The notes beneath the pieces were generated by a model. It did no database searches. It saw nothing but the letters and a program-made list of their open reading frames with translations, and was not told the DNA's origin. Of a stretch of DNA of 64,000 nucleotides, positions 48,976 through 58,153 are shown in pieces (position 1 is the stretch's first letter; each line of letters opens with the position of its first letter). This stretch comes from Saccharicrinis sp963677245. Its GTDB lineage: Bacteria > Bacteroidota > Bacteroidia > Bacteroidales > Marinilabiliaceae. The stretch covers positions 2,914,001-2,978,000 of the forward strand of contig OY781921.1 in assembly GCA_963677245.1 (NCBI GenBank), in the 5' to 3' direction. The position numbers and the translations under genes are program-made.

Positions 48976-51825
48976 ATGAACCGTTTTTTTTTATTTTTCT
49001 TTCTCATTTGCTCTTCTTTAAATGCGCAATTCTCAGAATCCTGGTTAAAAAACAACTTTGAATCCGCTCCTAAATGGCAAGGTGACACTGTTAAATTTAA
49101 TATTGATTCAAATAAACAATTGTTACTCCTTCAAGCTCCTGCTGAAAAATCGCAAGCCTTTATTTCAACTCAAAGTAATACAATTAATAGTGCCACCTGG
49201 GAATTTTCAGTTCAGATGGAATTTAACCCTTCCAGTTCGAACTATGCAAAAATATTTGTAGTGAGTAATTCTCCAGCATTGGATGAAAACACTGAAGGTT
49301 ATTATGTAATGATTGGGAATACTAAGGATGAAATTTCACTTTGGAAACTAAAAGATGGCCAAAATACCAAAATCATTGACGGCTTAGATGATGTCACCGA
49401 CATGTCACAAGTTTCTGTTTATATTAAGTTAACGAGAGATAATTATGGAAGCTGGCAATTGTTCACTGGACAAAGCAGTGAAACATTAACATTAGAGGGC
49501 GAAACATTTGATGAGTCGATAACAGAAAGTAGTTATTTTGGAATACTATGCACTTATACCTCTACACGCAGTGATAAGTTTAGCTTTGGATCTATTCATG
49601 TATCAGGCACACCATATGTAGATCAAGAACCACCATACATATCATCTCACTCATTTCAAAATGGAAATACATTTATACTTTATTTTAATGAGAATATTAA
49701 TGAAAGCAGTATTCAGAAAGAAAATTTAGTGGTTAACGAGCAAATCCACCCAGAAGATATTGAACTCAACAACAACATTCTTACTGCATCTTTTAATGAC
49801 TATTTACCAGACGAATCTTTCGGGACATTAAATATCTCCGGAATTCAAGATATAGTAGGGAATTTGATGAATGATACAACGCTTCTTTATTCATTTAATA
49901 GAATTAAATTAAAAGAGCTCAGAACGGTCTCAGATGCATCGCTAGAATTAACCTTTAATAAGCAAATTTCTATTGATGATATTGAATTAAGCGCGCTGAA
50001 GAGCAATGATGGTTTATTTAACTTCTCTCCAACAGTTATAAATGACTCTACAATTTTATATTCAAGTCAAAAAGCTTTTATTCCTGACTTAGAGTATCAA
50101 TTTATACTTACTGGAATCAAATCCATTTTCGGTGATGTTATCAAGGATACAACAATCAATTGCATCTATAGAAAACCGAGGAGATATGATGTCATTATTT
50201 CTGAAATTATGCCCGATCCAAGTCCAGCAATTGCGCTTCCTGAATCGGAATATATAGAATTATTTAATCGCCAGGAATATCCAATAGATTTGAAGGATTG
50301 GCAACTTATTATTAATTCAAAAGCAGTTAATCTACCCGATTACACACTAAACAGTAAAGAATATGTTGTACTGATAAATAAAAACGAAGAAAACAACTGG
50401 AACTCTTTTGATAAAGGTATCATATTCATAAAAAGTATGCCTGCACTAACTAATAGTTCTGGAACGATCGTTATTATGAATAGCGATAATTTTGTATGCG
50501 ATGCACTGCAATATGATATATCCAATTTAAATCAAAGTTTTAAAACCGATGGGGGATGGTCTATTGAACGAAAAGATGCTAACAATTATCAAGCAAGCTT
50601 AAATTGGGATTATTCTACCAATTTAGATGGAGGAACTCCTGGTTATATCAACGCAAATAACACTGATAATCCAGACAATTTAAATCCAACCATCTTATAT
50701 CTTTCTTATCTATCACCAACTGAATTTGAAATTGTTTTTAATGAAGGTATGGATACATCCACAATAAATCAAACACAAATATTTTTAGATAACGAACTCA
50801 TTGAAAATTATGAAATAGAATCTACTTTTTTGGACAGAATTAAATTTTCATTGAATGAGGAATTGATCCCACGTAAAATATATCAGACTCATTTTAAAGA
50901 CAACATACAAGATATTTCTGGAAACAAATTAGATACAAACCACTCTATGAGAGTTGGCATTCCGGAAACACCTGACTCATTTGATATTTGTATTAACGAA
51001 GTGCTGTTTAATCCAGAAAGCGAAGGTTCCGATTATGTAGAAATCTATAATCGATCGGATAAAATCATTAACTGTAATGACATTGCCACAGCCAACTTAA
51101 GCGCAGGGGTTCCCGACAAACTTTATTCTATCGATAATAAAAATCAACTACTTTTCCCCAATGATTATCTGGTTATTTGCACTGATACTAATTGGATAAA
51201 AAGCAAATATCCCATAGAACATAGCGAGCTTTTGCAACAAAGTTCTTTGCCTTCTTTAAATGACGATGAGGGTAATATCGCAATTACACTTAAGGATGGA
51301 CAAATATTGGATTATTTCAGCTATTCTGATGATATGCAATTTGAATTACTTCGGTCTAAAGAAGGGGTTTCTTTAGAGAGAATTAATCCCAATCTTTCTG
51401 CTTTAAATAAAGATAACTGGCGCTCGGCAGCAAGTACACAAAACTTTGGAACTCCGGGAAGACAAAATTCTCAATTTAGCCTCAACAATATCAATGAAAG
51501 TAAGCAATGGTTTAATATCAAAAAAAAGGATTTTAGTCCTGACGGCGATGGTTACGAAGATTATTTAAGTATTAGTTATCAAATTCCTAACAATGGATGG
51601 ACAGGAAGTGTTAAGATATTTAACCGGTATGGAACTTCGGTTAAAAATTTACTTTTAAATCAGCTACTCGATACAAACGGAGCAATTACCTGGGATGGGA
51701 CAACAAATTCTCAGCAATTAGCTCCTCCTGGAATATACATCATTTACATTGATTTGTTTTCTTCTGAAGGGAAACGTAAGCAGCAGAAATTAACCTCTGT
51801 AATAACCAATGGATTAAACCCGTAA
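48976..51825 (+). CDS. Lamin-tail-domain surface protein, probable T9SS cargo
   Basis: The protein is about 949 residues from the ATG at 48976, which opens a signal peptide (NRFFLFFFLICSSLNAQ). A laminin-G/LTD-like N-terminal region is followed by Ig-like repeats resembling bacterial Big_5 modules (PPYISSHSFQNGNTFILYFNENI, about 220-242; similar near 560). Two lamin-tail-type segments follow: VIISEIMPDPSPA near 410 and ICINEVLFNPESEG near 675. The end has FSPDGDGYEDYLSI and a FlgD-like fold (VKIFNRYGTSVKNL, TWDGTTNSQ, PPGIYIIYI). This resembles the gliding-motility C-terminal domain used for type IX secretion. It is probably secreted to the surface; its function is unknown. Confidence 0.82.
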   Translation: MNRFFLFFFLICSSLNAQFSESWLKNNFESAPKWQGDTVKFNIDSNKQLLLLQAPAEKSQAFISTQSNTINSATWEFSVQMEFNPSSSNYAKIFVVSNSPALDENTEGYYVMIGNTKDEISLWKLKDGQNTKIIDGLDDVTDMSQVSVYIKLTRDNYGSWQLFTGQSSETLTLEGETFDESITESSYFGILCTYTSTRSDKFSFGSIHVSGTPYVDQEPPYISSHSFQNGNTFILYFNENINESSIQKENLVVNEQIHPEDIELNNNILTASFNDYLPDESFGTLNISGIQDIVGNLMNDTTLLYSFNRIKLKELRTVSDASLELTFNKQISIDDIELSALKSNDGLFNFSPTVINDSTILYSSQKAFIPDLEYQFILTGIKSIFGDVIKDTTINCIYRKPRRYDVIISEIMPDPSPAIALPESEYIELFNRQEYPIDLKDWQLIINSKAVNLPDYTLNSKEYVVLINKNEENNWNSFDKGIIFIKSMPALTNSSGTIVIMNSDNFVCDALQYDISNLNQSFKTDGGWSIERKDANNYQASLNWDYSTNLDGGTPGYINANNTDNPDNLNPTILYLSYLSPTEFEIVFNEGMDTSTINQTQIFLDNELIENYEIESTFLDRIKFSLNEELIPRKIYQTHFKDNIQDISGNKLDTNHSMRVGIPETPDSFDICINEVLFNPESEGSDYVEIYNRSDKIINCNDIATANLSAGVPDKLYSIDNKNQLLFPNDYLVICTDTNWIKSKYPIEHSELLQQSSLPSLNDDEGNIAITLKDGQILDYFSYSDDMQFELLRSKEGVSLERINPNLSALNKDNWRSAASTQNFGTPGRQNSQFSLNNINESKQWFNIKKKDFSPDGDGYEDYLSISYQIPNNGWTGSVKIFNRYGTSVKNLLLNQLLDTNGAITWDGTTNSQQLAPPGIYIIYIDLFSSEGKRKQQKLTSVITNGLNP

Positions 51826-52049
51826 TATGCATTAGAAAATCTATTACGCATTAGAATCGCTTCAAAACAAGTCACTTCGTTACTTTGCTTCAACTTATCA
51901 TAACGATGCTATGCCTCGATTCATTAAAGTCTTGTTTTATCGCCATTTTAATGCTCATAACGAAGTTCTAACTCATAATCCGGGTAAAAAAATAGCAGCT
52001 AGGTAAAATAACCTGCTGCTATATATTTTAAAAACAACTCGTTTATTAT
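51826..52049. other. Intergenic region with a protein-like fragment
   Basis: This 224-nt gap between the lamin-tail gene and punA contains an uninterrupted plus-strand frame from about 51856 to 52005 (KIYYALESL ... AMPRFIKVLFYRHFNAHN ... THNPGKK). The only ATG in this frame is at 51908. The frame runs into the punA terminator. Base composition is less AT-biased than other gaps here. I recall similar short translated fragments scattered in related genomes, so it may be a dispersed repeat and not a gene. Confidence 0.4.
51984..52022 (-). terminator. Terminator of punA
   Basis: Arms ATAGCAGC/GCTGCTAT plus AGGT/ACCT form a 12-bp stem with one bulged base. A run of seven T follows on the minus strand. 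Confidence 0.8.
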
Positions 52050-52868
52050 TTATAGCTCCAACTTAGCAACCAACTCTTTAATTACAAAAGTCATGGTTGG
52101 TTCTGCCTTAGCTGCCACCTCCTGAACTTCTTCGTGCGAGACTTCCACAATTTCTCCGGGAACACCTGAATCAGTTACAATAGATACGCCAAAACATTTC
52201 ATTTCCATATGACGGGCAACTATCACTTCAGGAACAGTTGACATTCCAACTACATCAGCTCCTAAAATACGAAACATTTTATATTCTGCTGGCGTTTCAA
52301 AAGTCGGCCCTGATGTCCCAACATAAACACCTCTTTTTAATTCTATGTTGTTATTTTGGGCGATGTCAAATGCTTTGGCAATTAAATCTTTTGCATATGG
52401 CTGGCTCATATCCGGAAATCTTGGACCTAACTCATCTAGGTTTTTCCCCATTAATGGATTATCTCCAAACATATTAATATGGTCTTCAATCACCATGACA
52501 TCTCCAACTTTAAAGTCAGGATTTAAACCACCACTGGCATTACTTACGATAAGTTGCTCAATTCCCATTAATTTCATCACTCTAACCGGAAAGGTAACTT
52601 CCTGCATAGAATAACCTTCGTAATAATGAAAGCGACCTTGCATGGCCATCACTTCTTTGCCTCCTAGCTTACCAAAAATCAGGCGACCATGATGACCTTC
52701 AACAGTTGATACCGGAAAGTTTGGTATTTTATCGTAATTAAGTGTACTTTCAATTTCAATTTCCTTAACCAAACCACCTAATCCGGTTCCTAAAATAATT
52801 CCAATTTTTGCCTCTGTTTTGGATTTATCCAAAATAAAATCAGCGCTTTCTTTTATTCTGTTCAACAT
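52050..52868 (-). CDS. punA: Purine nucleoside phosphorylase
   Basis: The 272-residue protein belongs to the trimeric PNP family that splits inosine and guanosine with phosphate. Family motifs are visible: ILGTGLGGLVKEI (about residues 25-37), VEGHHGRLIFG (about 56-66), MQGRFHYYEGY (about 75-85), VSNASGGLNPDF and GPTFETPAEYKM near 190. The length is normal. Its start overlaps the lpxK 3' end by 29 bp, an unusually long overlap that implies one transcript. Confidence 0.95.
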   Translation of the reverse strand: MLNRIKESADFILDKSKTEAKIGIILGTGLGGLVKEIEIESTLNYDKIPNFPVSTVEGHHGRLIFGKLGGKEVMAMQGRFHYYEGYSMQEVTFPVRVMKLMGIEQLIVSNASGGLNPDFKVGDVMVIEDHINMFGDNPLMGKNLDELGPRFPDMSQPYAKDLIAKAFDIAQNNNIELKRGVYVGTSGPTFETPAEYKMFRILGADVVGMSTVPEVIVARHMEMKCFGVSIVTDSGVPGEIVEVSHEEVQEVAAKAEPTMTFVIKELVAKLEL

Positions 52869-53916
52869 AGTTGATGATTTTATCTTTAAACTCTTTTTCT
52901 ATATTATCTAATATTTGTATTTCAATAGGGATATAATACAAATGCTTTTTTAAATCATTTAATTCAGACTCCATTTGTTTAAAACGAATGGCATCCTTTT
53001 CGGTTGTCAACACAATTTTTCGATTACCCTTCATTTGGTTAAATCGCTGCATAACTTTATCTATATCCTTTGATGCAAATTGATAGTGATCAGGGAATTT
53101 GATCGATTCAACGTTTTGCACTTTACTACGCACATATTCTAAAAATGGTGTTGGATTCGCAATGCCTGTTACCACTAAAACTGATGTATTTCCAATTTCT
53201 TCACCCATCACATCCTCGGACTCAAAAATACTCCTGATCTCTTTATAACCCACACTTGAAAAATAAACCTCCTGATTCTTCTGTGGTTTTATTTTTCTTA
53301 TGAAATTCGCCTGTTCTATTTCTGAAATGTCAGCAGGACATTTACTGAACAATATCACATCGGCTCTTTTCTTTCCACTCATTGGCTCTCGCAGCTCTCC
53401 TGCGGGCATCATTACATCTTTCCAAAGAGGCCTGTTGTAATCAATTACCAGAATACTTAATCCCGGTTTTACATAGCGATGCTGGTAGGCATCATCCATT
53501 ACTATCACATCAGGCTTGTTCTGCAAAGATAATAGCGCATTTATTCCTTCAACTCTTTTTTCGGCAACAGCCACCTTAATCTGCTTGAACTTATCCAATA
53601 TTTGTTTTGGCTCATCTCCAATATCTAAAGCGGTAGAATGTTCATCTGCCAACACAACTCCTTTTGTCTCCCGCTTATATCCTCTACTTAACAATGCCAC
53701 ATCGTTATTCGGCGAAATTGTTCGGATAATAAACTCGGTTAATGGTGTTTTTCCTGTTCCTCCAACTGTAATATTACCCACTGAAATTACAGGCACATTA
53801 AATTGCTCTGATTTTATTTTTTCTATGTTAAACAGAAAATTACGAATTCGAATAATCACACCATAAAGCAAAGCCAATGGCAACAGTACAAACCGTATGT
53901 ATTTTAAGCAATTCAT
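52840..53916 (-). CDS. lpxK: Tetraacyldisaccharide 4'-kinase
   Basis: LpxK phosphorylates the 4'-position of the lipid A precursor at the inner membrane. The 358-residue protein has an N-terminal membrane-associated helix (FVLLPLALLYGVIIRIRNF), the P-loop VGNITVGGTGKTPLTEFI (about residues 46-63), LSRGYKRET, and the DDAYQHRYV catalytic region (about 140-148). It follows sppA but is separated from it by a terminator, and it overlaps punA downstream. Confidence 0.95.
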   Translation of the reverse strand: MNCLKYIRFVLLPLALLYGVIIRIRNFLFNIEKIKSEQFNVPVISVGNITVGGTGKTPLTEFIIRTISPNNDVALLSRGYKRETKGVVLADEHSTALDIGDEPKQILDKFKQIKVAVAEKRVEGINALLSLQNKPDVIVMDDAYQHRYVKPGLSILVIDYNRPLWKDVMMPAGELREPMSGKKRADVILFSKCPADISEIEQANFIRKIKPQKNQEVYFSSVGYKEIRSIFESEDVMGEEIGNTSVLVVTGIANPTPFLEYVRSKVQNVESIKFPDHYQFASKDIDKVMQRFNQMKGNRKIVLTTEKDAIRFKQMESELNDLKKHLYYIPIEIQILDNIEKEFKDKIINYVEQNKRKR

Positions 53917-53921
53917 TTTCC

Positions 53922-53956
53922 AAAAAAAAGGCTGTTCTTTTTAGACCAGCCTTTCT
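53922..53956 (-). terminator. Terminator of sppA
   Basis: AAAGGCTG/CAGCCTTT arms (53927-53934 and 53947-53954) form an 8-bp stem on the minus strand, followed by a T-run. It lies between sppA and lpxK. Confidence 0.8.
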
Positions 53957-53977
53957 ATTTTACAAAGATATACAATT

Positions 53978-55741
53978 TTAATTGAGTTGCAATTCATAAG
54001 GTAATCTGGCTTGAACCGGATGCATCTCTTTTAATCTGTTAATTTGATCTACTGCTTCAATATTAACACCTAAGAAAGTTTCATAAATATATGATCGAGC
54101 TTCACTCTTCATTCCCTTAAATAATTCTTCAAAAGGATCTAACTGTTCAGGCATTTCTTTAATTCTAAAGTTTTCCAAACCAGCCTTTTCTTTCGCAATC
54201 TCTATGGCTCTGTTCAATCCACCCATTACATCTACCAAATCATTTTCAATGGCATTTTCGCCACTCCATACTCTCCCTTGACCAATTTCATCAATAGACT
54301 CTTTGGTCGAATTTCTTCCTTCTGCACACTTACCAATGAAAACATCATAGAATTTTTCGATGTAGTTTTGCATTAACTCTTTCTCATCTTTAGAAAATGC
54401 ACGAGTAATAGACGGAACATCTGCATATTTATTGGTTTTAACACCATCAAAAGTAAAACCCCATTTATTAGCCATAGGTTTAATATTTGGAATCATACCA
54501 AAAACACCAATAGAACCTGTCAGCGTAACCGGGTTAGCAACAATAGTATCGGCACAACACGAGATATAATATCCTCCAGAAGCAGCCAAATCACCCATTG
54601 AAACAATAACCGGCTTTTCCTTTTTACACAGCTCTACCTCTCTCCAAATAATATCTGAACCTGCACCTGATCCACCCGGTGAATTCACTCTAAGCACAAC
54701 CGCTTTTATAGACTTATCTCGTCGAGCTTTTCTGATTGTTTTGCTTAATTTCTCCGAATCAATTCCGTCATCGCTACCTCCATCAATTTCACCTTCTGCA
54801 TAAATTACCGCAATTTTATCTTTTACAAGTCCCTTGGTTTCCTTAGCTACATAAACATGTTTGTAATCCTGTAAACTGACTTGTTCAATATCATCTTCCT
54901 CATCCGTTTTAGTAGCTTCTTTTAATTCATTAATGACTTCATCTTTATACTTTAATCCATCAATAATATTTCCTTTTAAGAATACTTCGTTTTCTGCAAA
55001 GATTCCTCCATTATCAGCTAACATATTAATATCCTCTTCAGAGATACCACGACTTTCAGCAATACCTTTAGCTACATGATTCCAGATCGAACCTACATAT
55101 GTTAGAGTTTGCTCCTTTGCCGGCTCACTCATCTCTTTAAGCATAAAGGGCTCTACAGCTGATTTAAACTTTCCATGTTTAAAAATCTGCATATCCACAC
55201 CTAATTTTTTTAAAGCTCCTGTAAAGAATGTTCTACCTGCATGAATTCCTTTTAGCTCCAACATTCCTTGTGGTGGCATATATACTTTATCAGCAGCAGA
55301 TGCTAAATAATATCCTTTTTGTGTATACATAGGGGCATAAGCATATATGAATTTCCCGGAATCTTTAAATGCAATTAGCGCTTCTCTGATTTCATTTAAT
55401 GTTGCATACCCTGTCATTGGTGTTCCGCATTCCAGATAAATACCTAAAATGTTTTTATCACGTTGCGCTTTTTCAATATTATTCAAAATATCATTTAAGC
55501 CTACTTGAGGATTAGAAAACGGAGATTCCCCCATTAGGGCTTGAAAAGGATCTTCCTCACCTCTGTCTTTAATAATTTTATCCAGGTTTATGGTTAGTAA
55601 AGTATCCTCTTTAATTTTTACCTGTTTTTCGCCAGACGACGCAATTGCAGCAATCACACCAATAAAGATGAGAATTATAAAAACCGCAGTTACAATAGAA
55701 CCAACTACGGTCAACAATAAAGATTTAAAAAATTTTGCCAT
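53978..55741 (-). CDS. sppA: Signal peptide peptidase SppA (67K type)
   Basis: SppA is a membrane-bound serine protease that degrades cleaved signal peptides. The 587-residue protein has one N-terminal membrane helix (about residues 8-32) and two tandem S49-type domains. The Lys of the dyad lies in FKHGKFKSAVEPF (about 188-200). The nucleophilic Ser lies in DLAASGGYYISCCADT (about 383-398), preceded by RVNSPGGSGAGSD. The duplicated, 67K-type length is normal. It is divergent from folK, with 72 bp between the starts. Confidence 0.95.
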   Translation of the reverse strand: MAKFFKSLLLTVVGSIVTAVFIILIFIGVIAAIASSGEKQVKIKEDTLLTINLDKIIKDRGEEDPFQALMGESPFSNPQVGLNDILNNIEKAQRDKNILGIYLECGTPMTGYATLNEIREALIAFKDSGKFIYAYAPMYTQKGYYLASAADKVYMPPQGMLELKGIHAGRTFFTGALKKLGVDMQIFKHGKFKSAVEPFMLKEMSEPAKEQTLTYVGSIWNHVAKGIAESRGISEEDINMLADNGGIFAENEVFLKGNIIDGLKYKDEVINELKEATKTDEEDDIEQVSLQDYKHVYVAKETKGLVKDKIAVIYAEGEIDGGSDDGIDSEKLSKTIRKARRDKSIKAVVLRVNSPGGSGAGSDIIWREVELCKKEKPVIVSMGDLAASGGYYISCCADTIVANPVTLTGSIGVFGMIPNIKPMANKWGFTFDGVKTNKYADVPSITRAFSKDEKELMQNYIEKFYDVFIGKCAEGRNSTKESIDEIGQGRVWSGENAIENDLVDVMGGLNRAIEIAKEKAGLENFRIKEMPEQLDPFEELFKGMKSEARSYIYETFLGVNIEAVDQINRLKEMHPVQARLPYELQLN

Positions 55742-55813
55742 AATTTTGAGTTATTTTTGTGAATTGAAGTAATGTAACAAATATATTACTTTCTAAGAGA
55801 GAGGAGAACACTA

Positions 55814-56308
55814 ATGCATAAAGTATTTCTACTAATTGGCGGTAATGAGGGCAACAGAACCCTAAATATAACATGGGCACATCAACTTATTGAATCGAAA
55901 ATTGGGAGAATCATCGATAAAAGTAGCTTATATGAAAGTGAACCATGGGGATTTACCCATCAGCAAAATTTCATCAATCAAGTTCTTGAAGTTGAGTCAG
56001 CATATTCCCCACTAGAAATACTGAAGCAAACTCAATCCATTGAAAAAAACTTAGGCAGAAAAACCAAAACTAGTACAGGATATGAAGGTCGTACAATGGA
56101 TATCGATATTCTTTATTTTGATGATCAGTCCGTTTCATTACCAAATTTAATCATTCCTCATCCTCGTTTGCACGAAAGGATCTTTACTCTATTACCTTTA
56201 GTTGAAAAATGGGCTGACTTTATACATCCCATTCTCAAAAAAAGCAATCAACTTTTATTGAATGAATGTAATGATACATGTTGGGCTAAAAAATTTACTT
56301 TGGAGTAA
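55814..56308 (+). CDS. folK: 6-hydroxymethyl-dihydropterin pyrophosphokinase
   Basis: FolK transfers pyrophosphate from ATP to the pterin in folate synthesis. The 164-residue protein contains GGNEGNRTLN (about residues 9-18), SSLYESEPWGFTHQQNFINQVLEV-type region (about 39-62), and GRTMDIDILYFDD (about 94-106), with HPRLHERIF near 117. A purine-rich GAGAGGAG sits 8 nt before the ATG. This is a clear Shine-Dalgarno-like site, unusual in this phylum. It is convergent with upp, with only 17 bp between them. Confidence 0.95.
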   Translation: MHKVFLLIGGNEGNRTLNITWAHQLIESKIGRIIDKSSLYESEPWGFTHQQNFINQVLEVESAYSPLEILKQTQSIEKNLGRKTKTSTGYEGRTMDIDILYFDDQSVSLPNLIIPHPRLHERIFTLLPLVEKWADFIHPILKKSNQLLLNECNDTCWAKKFTLE

Positions 56309-56325
56309 TTTTTATAGTTTTAACC

Positions 56326-56979
56326 TTATAGCTTACTTCCATAAGCTAAATCGCCAGCATCCCCTAGCCCTGGTACGATGTACTTTTTATCATTAAGCTC
56401 TTTATCTACGGCTCCAATCCAAAGCGAAACCTTGTCTTGTGGCATATTGCTTTTAACATATTCCATCCCCTCTTCACTGGCTATAATAGAAGCTACATGA
56501 ATATGCTCCGGGTTTCCTTTAGTTAACAATGCCTTATAAGCTAATTCCATTGACGCTCCACTTGCCAACATAGGATCCGTTAAAATAACCGTCTTACCCT
56601 CTAACGAAGGAGAAGAAATATACTCGATGTGTATATCAAAATCACCTTTTTCGTTGTATTTCCTATAAGCCGACACAAAAGCATTCTCTGCACTATCAAA
56701 ATAATTAAGCACACCCTGATGCAATGGCAATCCGGCTCTTAAAATAGTAGCAATCACCACATTTTCTTTATGCACATACTCTTTCGAAATTCCTAAAGGT
56801 GTTTCTACCTCAATATCTTTGTATTCTAACTTCTTGCTAATTTCATAGGCCATAATTTCTCCCATGCGCTCCACATTTCTTCTGAAACGCAATGGATCAA
56901 CCTGAATTTCTTTATCTCTAATTTCTGCAACAAACTGATTAAAAAGGGAATTTTCTGTATTAAAAATGTGGATATCCAT
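56326..56979 (-). CDS. upp: Uracil phosphoribosyltransferase
   Basis: Upp salvages uracil with PRPP to make UMP. The 217-residue protein has the PRPP-binding loop VILTDPMLASGASMELA (about residues 131-147), ILRAGLPLHQGVL (about 79-91) and the C-terminal VPGLGDAGDLAYGSKL uracil-binding end. It begins 2 nt after the stop of the sugar aminotransferase gene, so it is probably on the same transcript despite an unrelated function. Confidence 0.95.
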   Translation of the reverse strand: MDIHIFNTENSLFNQFVAEIRDKEIQVDPLRFRRNVERMGEIMAYEISKKLEYKDIEVETPLGISKEYVHKENVVIATILRAGLPLHQGVLNYFDSAENAFVSAYRKYNEKGDFDIHIEYISSPSLEGKTVILTDPMLASGASMELAYKALLTKGNPEHIHVASIIASEEGMEYVKSNMPQDKVSLWIGAVDKELNDKKYIVPGLGDAGDLAYGSKL

Positions 56980-56981
56980 AA

Positions 56982-58085
56982 TTATTTAAAGTTATTAATG
57001 GTTTCAATTACGTAATTTACTTCTTCATCTTTTAGCAAAGAATACATCGGCAAACTAAGAACCTCATTATGTATTTTCTGAGTTATGGGTAAATTTAAAT
57101 GGTTATACTCTTTATAAGCCTCTTGCAAATTGGGAGCAAGCGGATAATGAACCATATTGCCCACACCTTTTTCGGTCAAATAAGCACTCAACTCCTCTCT
57201 TCTGCTGCAACGAATAACAAATAAGTGCCAAACATGATTTTCTGATTGTTTACAATAGGGTAACTTTATTTCAGAATGCGAAATTCCTTGTAAATATTTT
57301 GAAGCAATTTCTTTTCTCCTGTTATTTTCTTGATCTAAATACTTCAGTTTAACATTTAAAAACGAAGCCTGCAGTTCATCTAGTCTGGAATTAACCCCTT
57401 TAAATTGATTGTAGTATTTTTTTTCGGATCCATAATTACGAAGTGCTCGGATCGTATCTGCAAGTTCCTTATTCGAAGTAGTTACAGCGCCTCCATCTCC
57501 TAATGCTCCTAAATTTTTACCCGGATAAAAACTAAATGCAGCTGCATCACCTAACACACCCGTCATTAATCCATTATACTCTGCTCCAATTGCTTGTGCA
57601 TTATCTTCTAACAGCAAAAGATTATTTTTTCCTGCTACCTCTTTTATCTCATCCATATCCGAAACCAAACCGTATAAATGAACACAAATTATAGCCTTTG
57701 ATTTCGATGTTATATTTTTTCGGATTTCTTCAGCTTTAATATTAAACGTTATTAAATCTGGTTCAATAAAAACAGGTATTAAACCATTACTCGTAACTGA
57801 CAAAATTGTTGCAATAAATGTATTAGCAGGTAAAAGAATTTCATCTCCTTTTTCCAATATACCTAATTCTATATAGCCTTTTAATATAAGAGATAAAGCA
57901 TCCAAACCATTTCCTACACCGATAGCATGTTCACATCCTATATATTGTGTCAACTTTTGTTCAAACAATGTAACCTGATCTCCCAAAATATACCAACCTG
58001 ATTCTAAAAAATCATCAAACACTTGCTTAAACTCATCTTTATATTGAAGATTCAAGGCCTTTAAATCAAGGAAGGGTACTCTCAT
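56982..58085 (-). CDS. DegT/DnrJ/EryC1-family sugar aminotransferase
   Basis: This 367-residue PLP enzyme has VPFLDLKALN at the start, GVGNGLDALSLIL (about residues 57-69), EDNAQAIGAEYNG near 160, and the Schiff-base Lys in AAFSFYPGKNLGALGDGGAV (about 181-200). The best functional guess is a 3-aminotransferase like FdtB/QdtB acting on dTDP-3-keto-6-deoxyhexose, because two FdtA-like isomerase genes start on the other strand 68 bp away. rfbB elsewhere in the window would supply the substrate. An alternative 4-keto specificity cannot be excluded. Confidence 0.88.
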   Translation of the reverse strand: MRVPFLDLKALNLQYKDEFKQVFDDFLESGWYILGDQVTLFEQKLTQYIGCEHAIGVGNGLDALSLILKGYIELGILEKGDEILLPANTFIATILSVTSNGLIPVFIEPDLITFNIKAEEIRKNITSKSKAIICVHLYGLVSDMDEIKEVAGKNNLLLLEDNAQAIGAEYNGLMTGVLGDAAAFSFYPGKNLGALGDGGAVTTSNKELADTIRALRNYGSEKKYYNQFKGVNSRLDELQASFLNVKLKYLDQENNRRKEIASKYLQGISHSEIKLPYCKQSENHVWHLFVIRCSRREELSAYLTEKGVGNMVHYPLAPNLQEAYKEYNHLNLPITQKIHNEVLSLPMYSLLKDEEVNYVIETINNFK

Positions 58086-58121
58086 TGTATAATATTGAAA
58101 GGGATAAAATGAAATAATATA

Positions 58122-58129
58122 TATCTTTG
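58122..58129 (+). promoter_or_regulatory. -7 element for the first FdtA-like gene
   Basis: TATCTTTG matches TAnnTTTG and precedes the ATG at 58154 by 24 bp. It is the left arm of a perfect inverted repeat with 58138-58145. It argues against the in-frame TTG start at 58127. Confidence 0.6.
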
Positions 58130-58137
58130 GGCGTTAG

Positions 58138-58145
58138 CAAAGATA
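58138..58145 (-). promoter_or_regulatory. -7 element for the aminotransferase gene
   Basis: On the minus strand this reads TATCTTTG. It is the mirror copy of the plus-strand element 8 bp away, and lies 52 bp upstream of the aminotransferase start at 58085. No strong -33 box is visible. Confidence 0.5.
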
Positions 58146-58153
58146 AAAAATCA

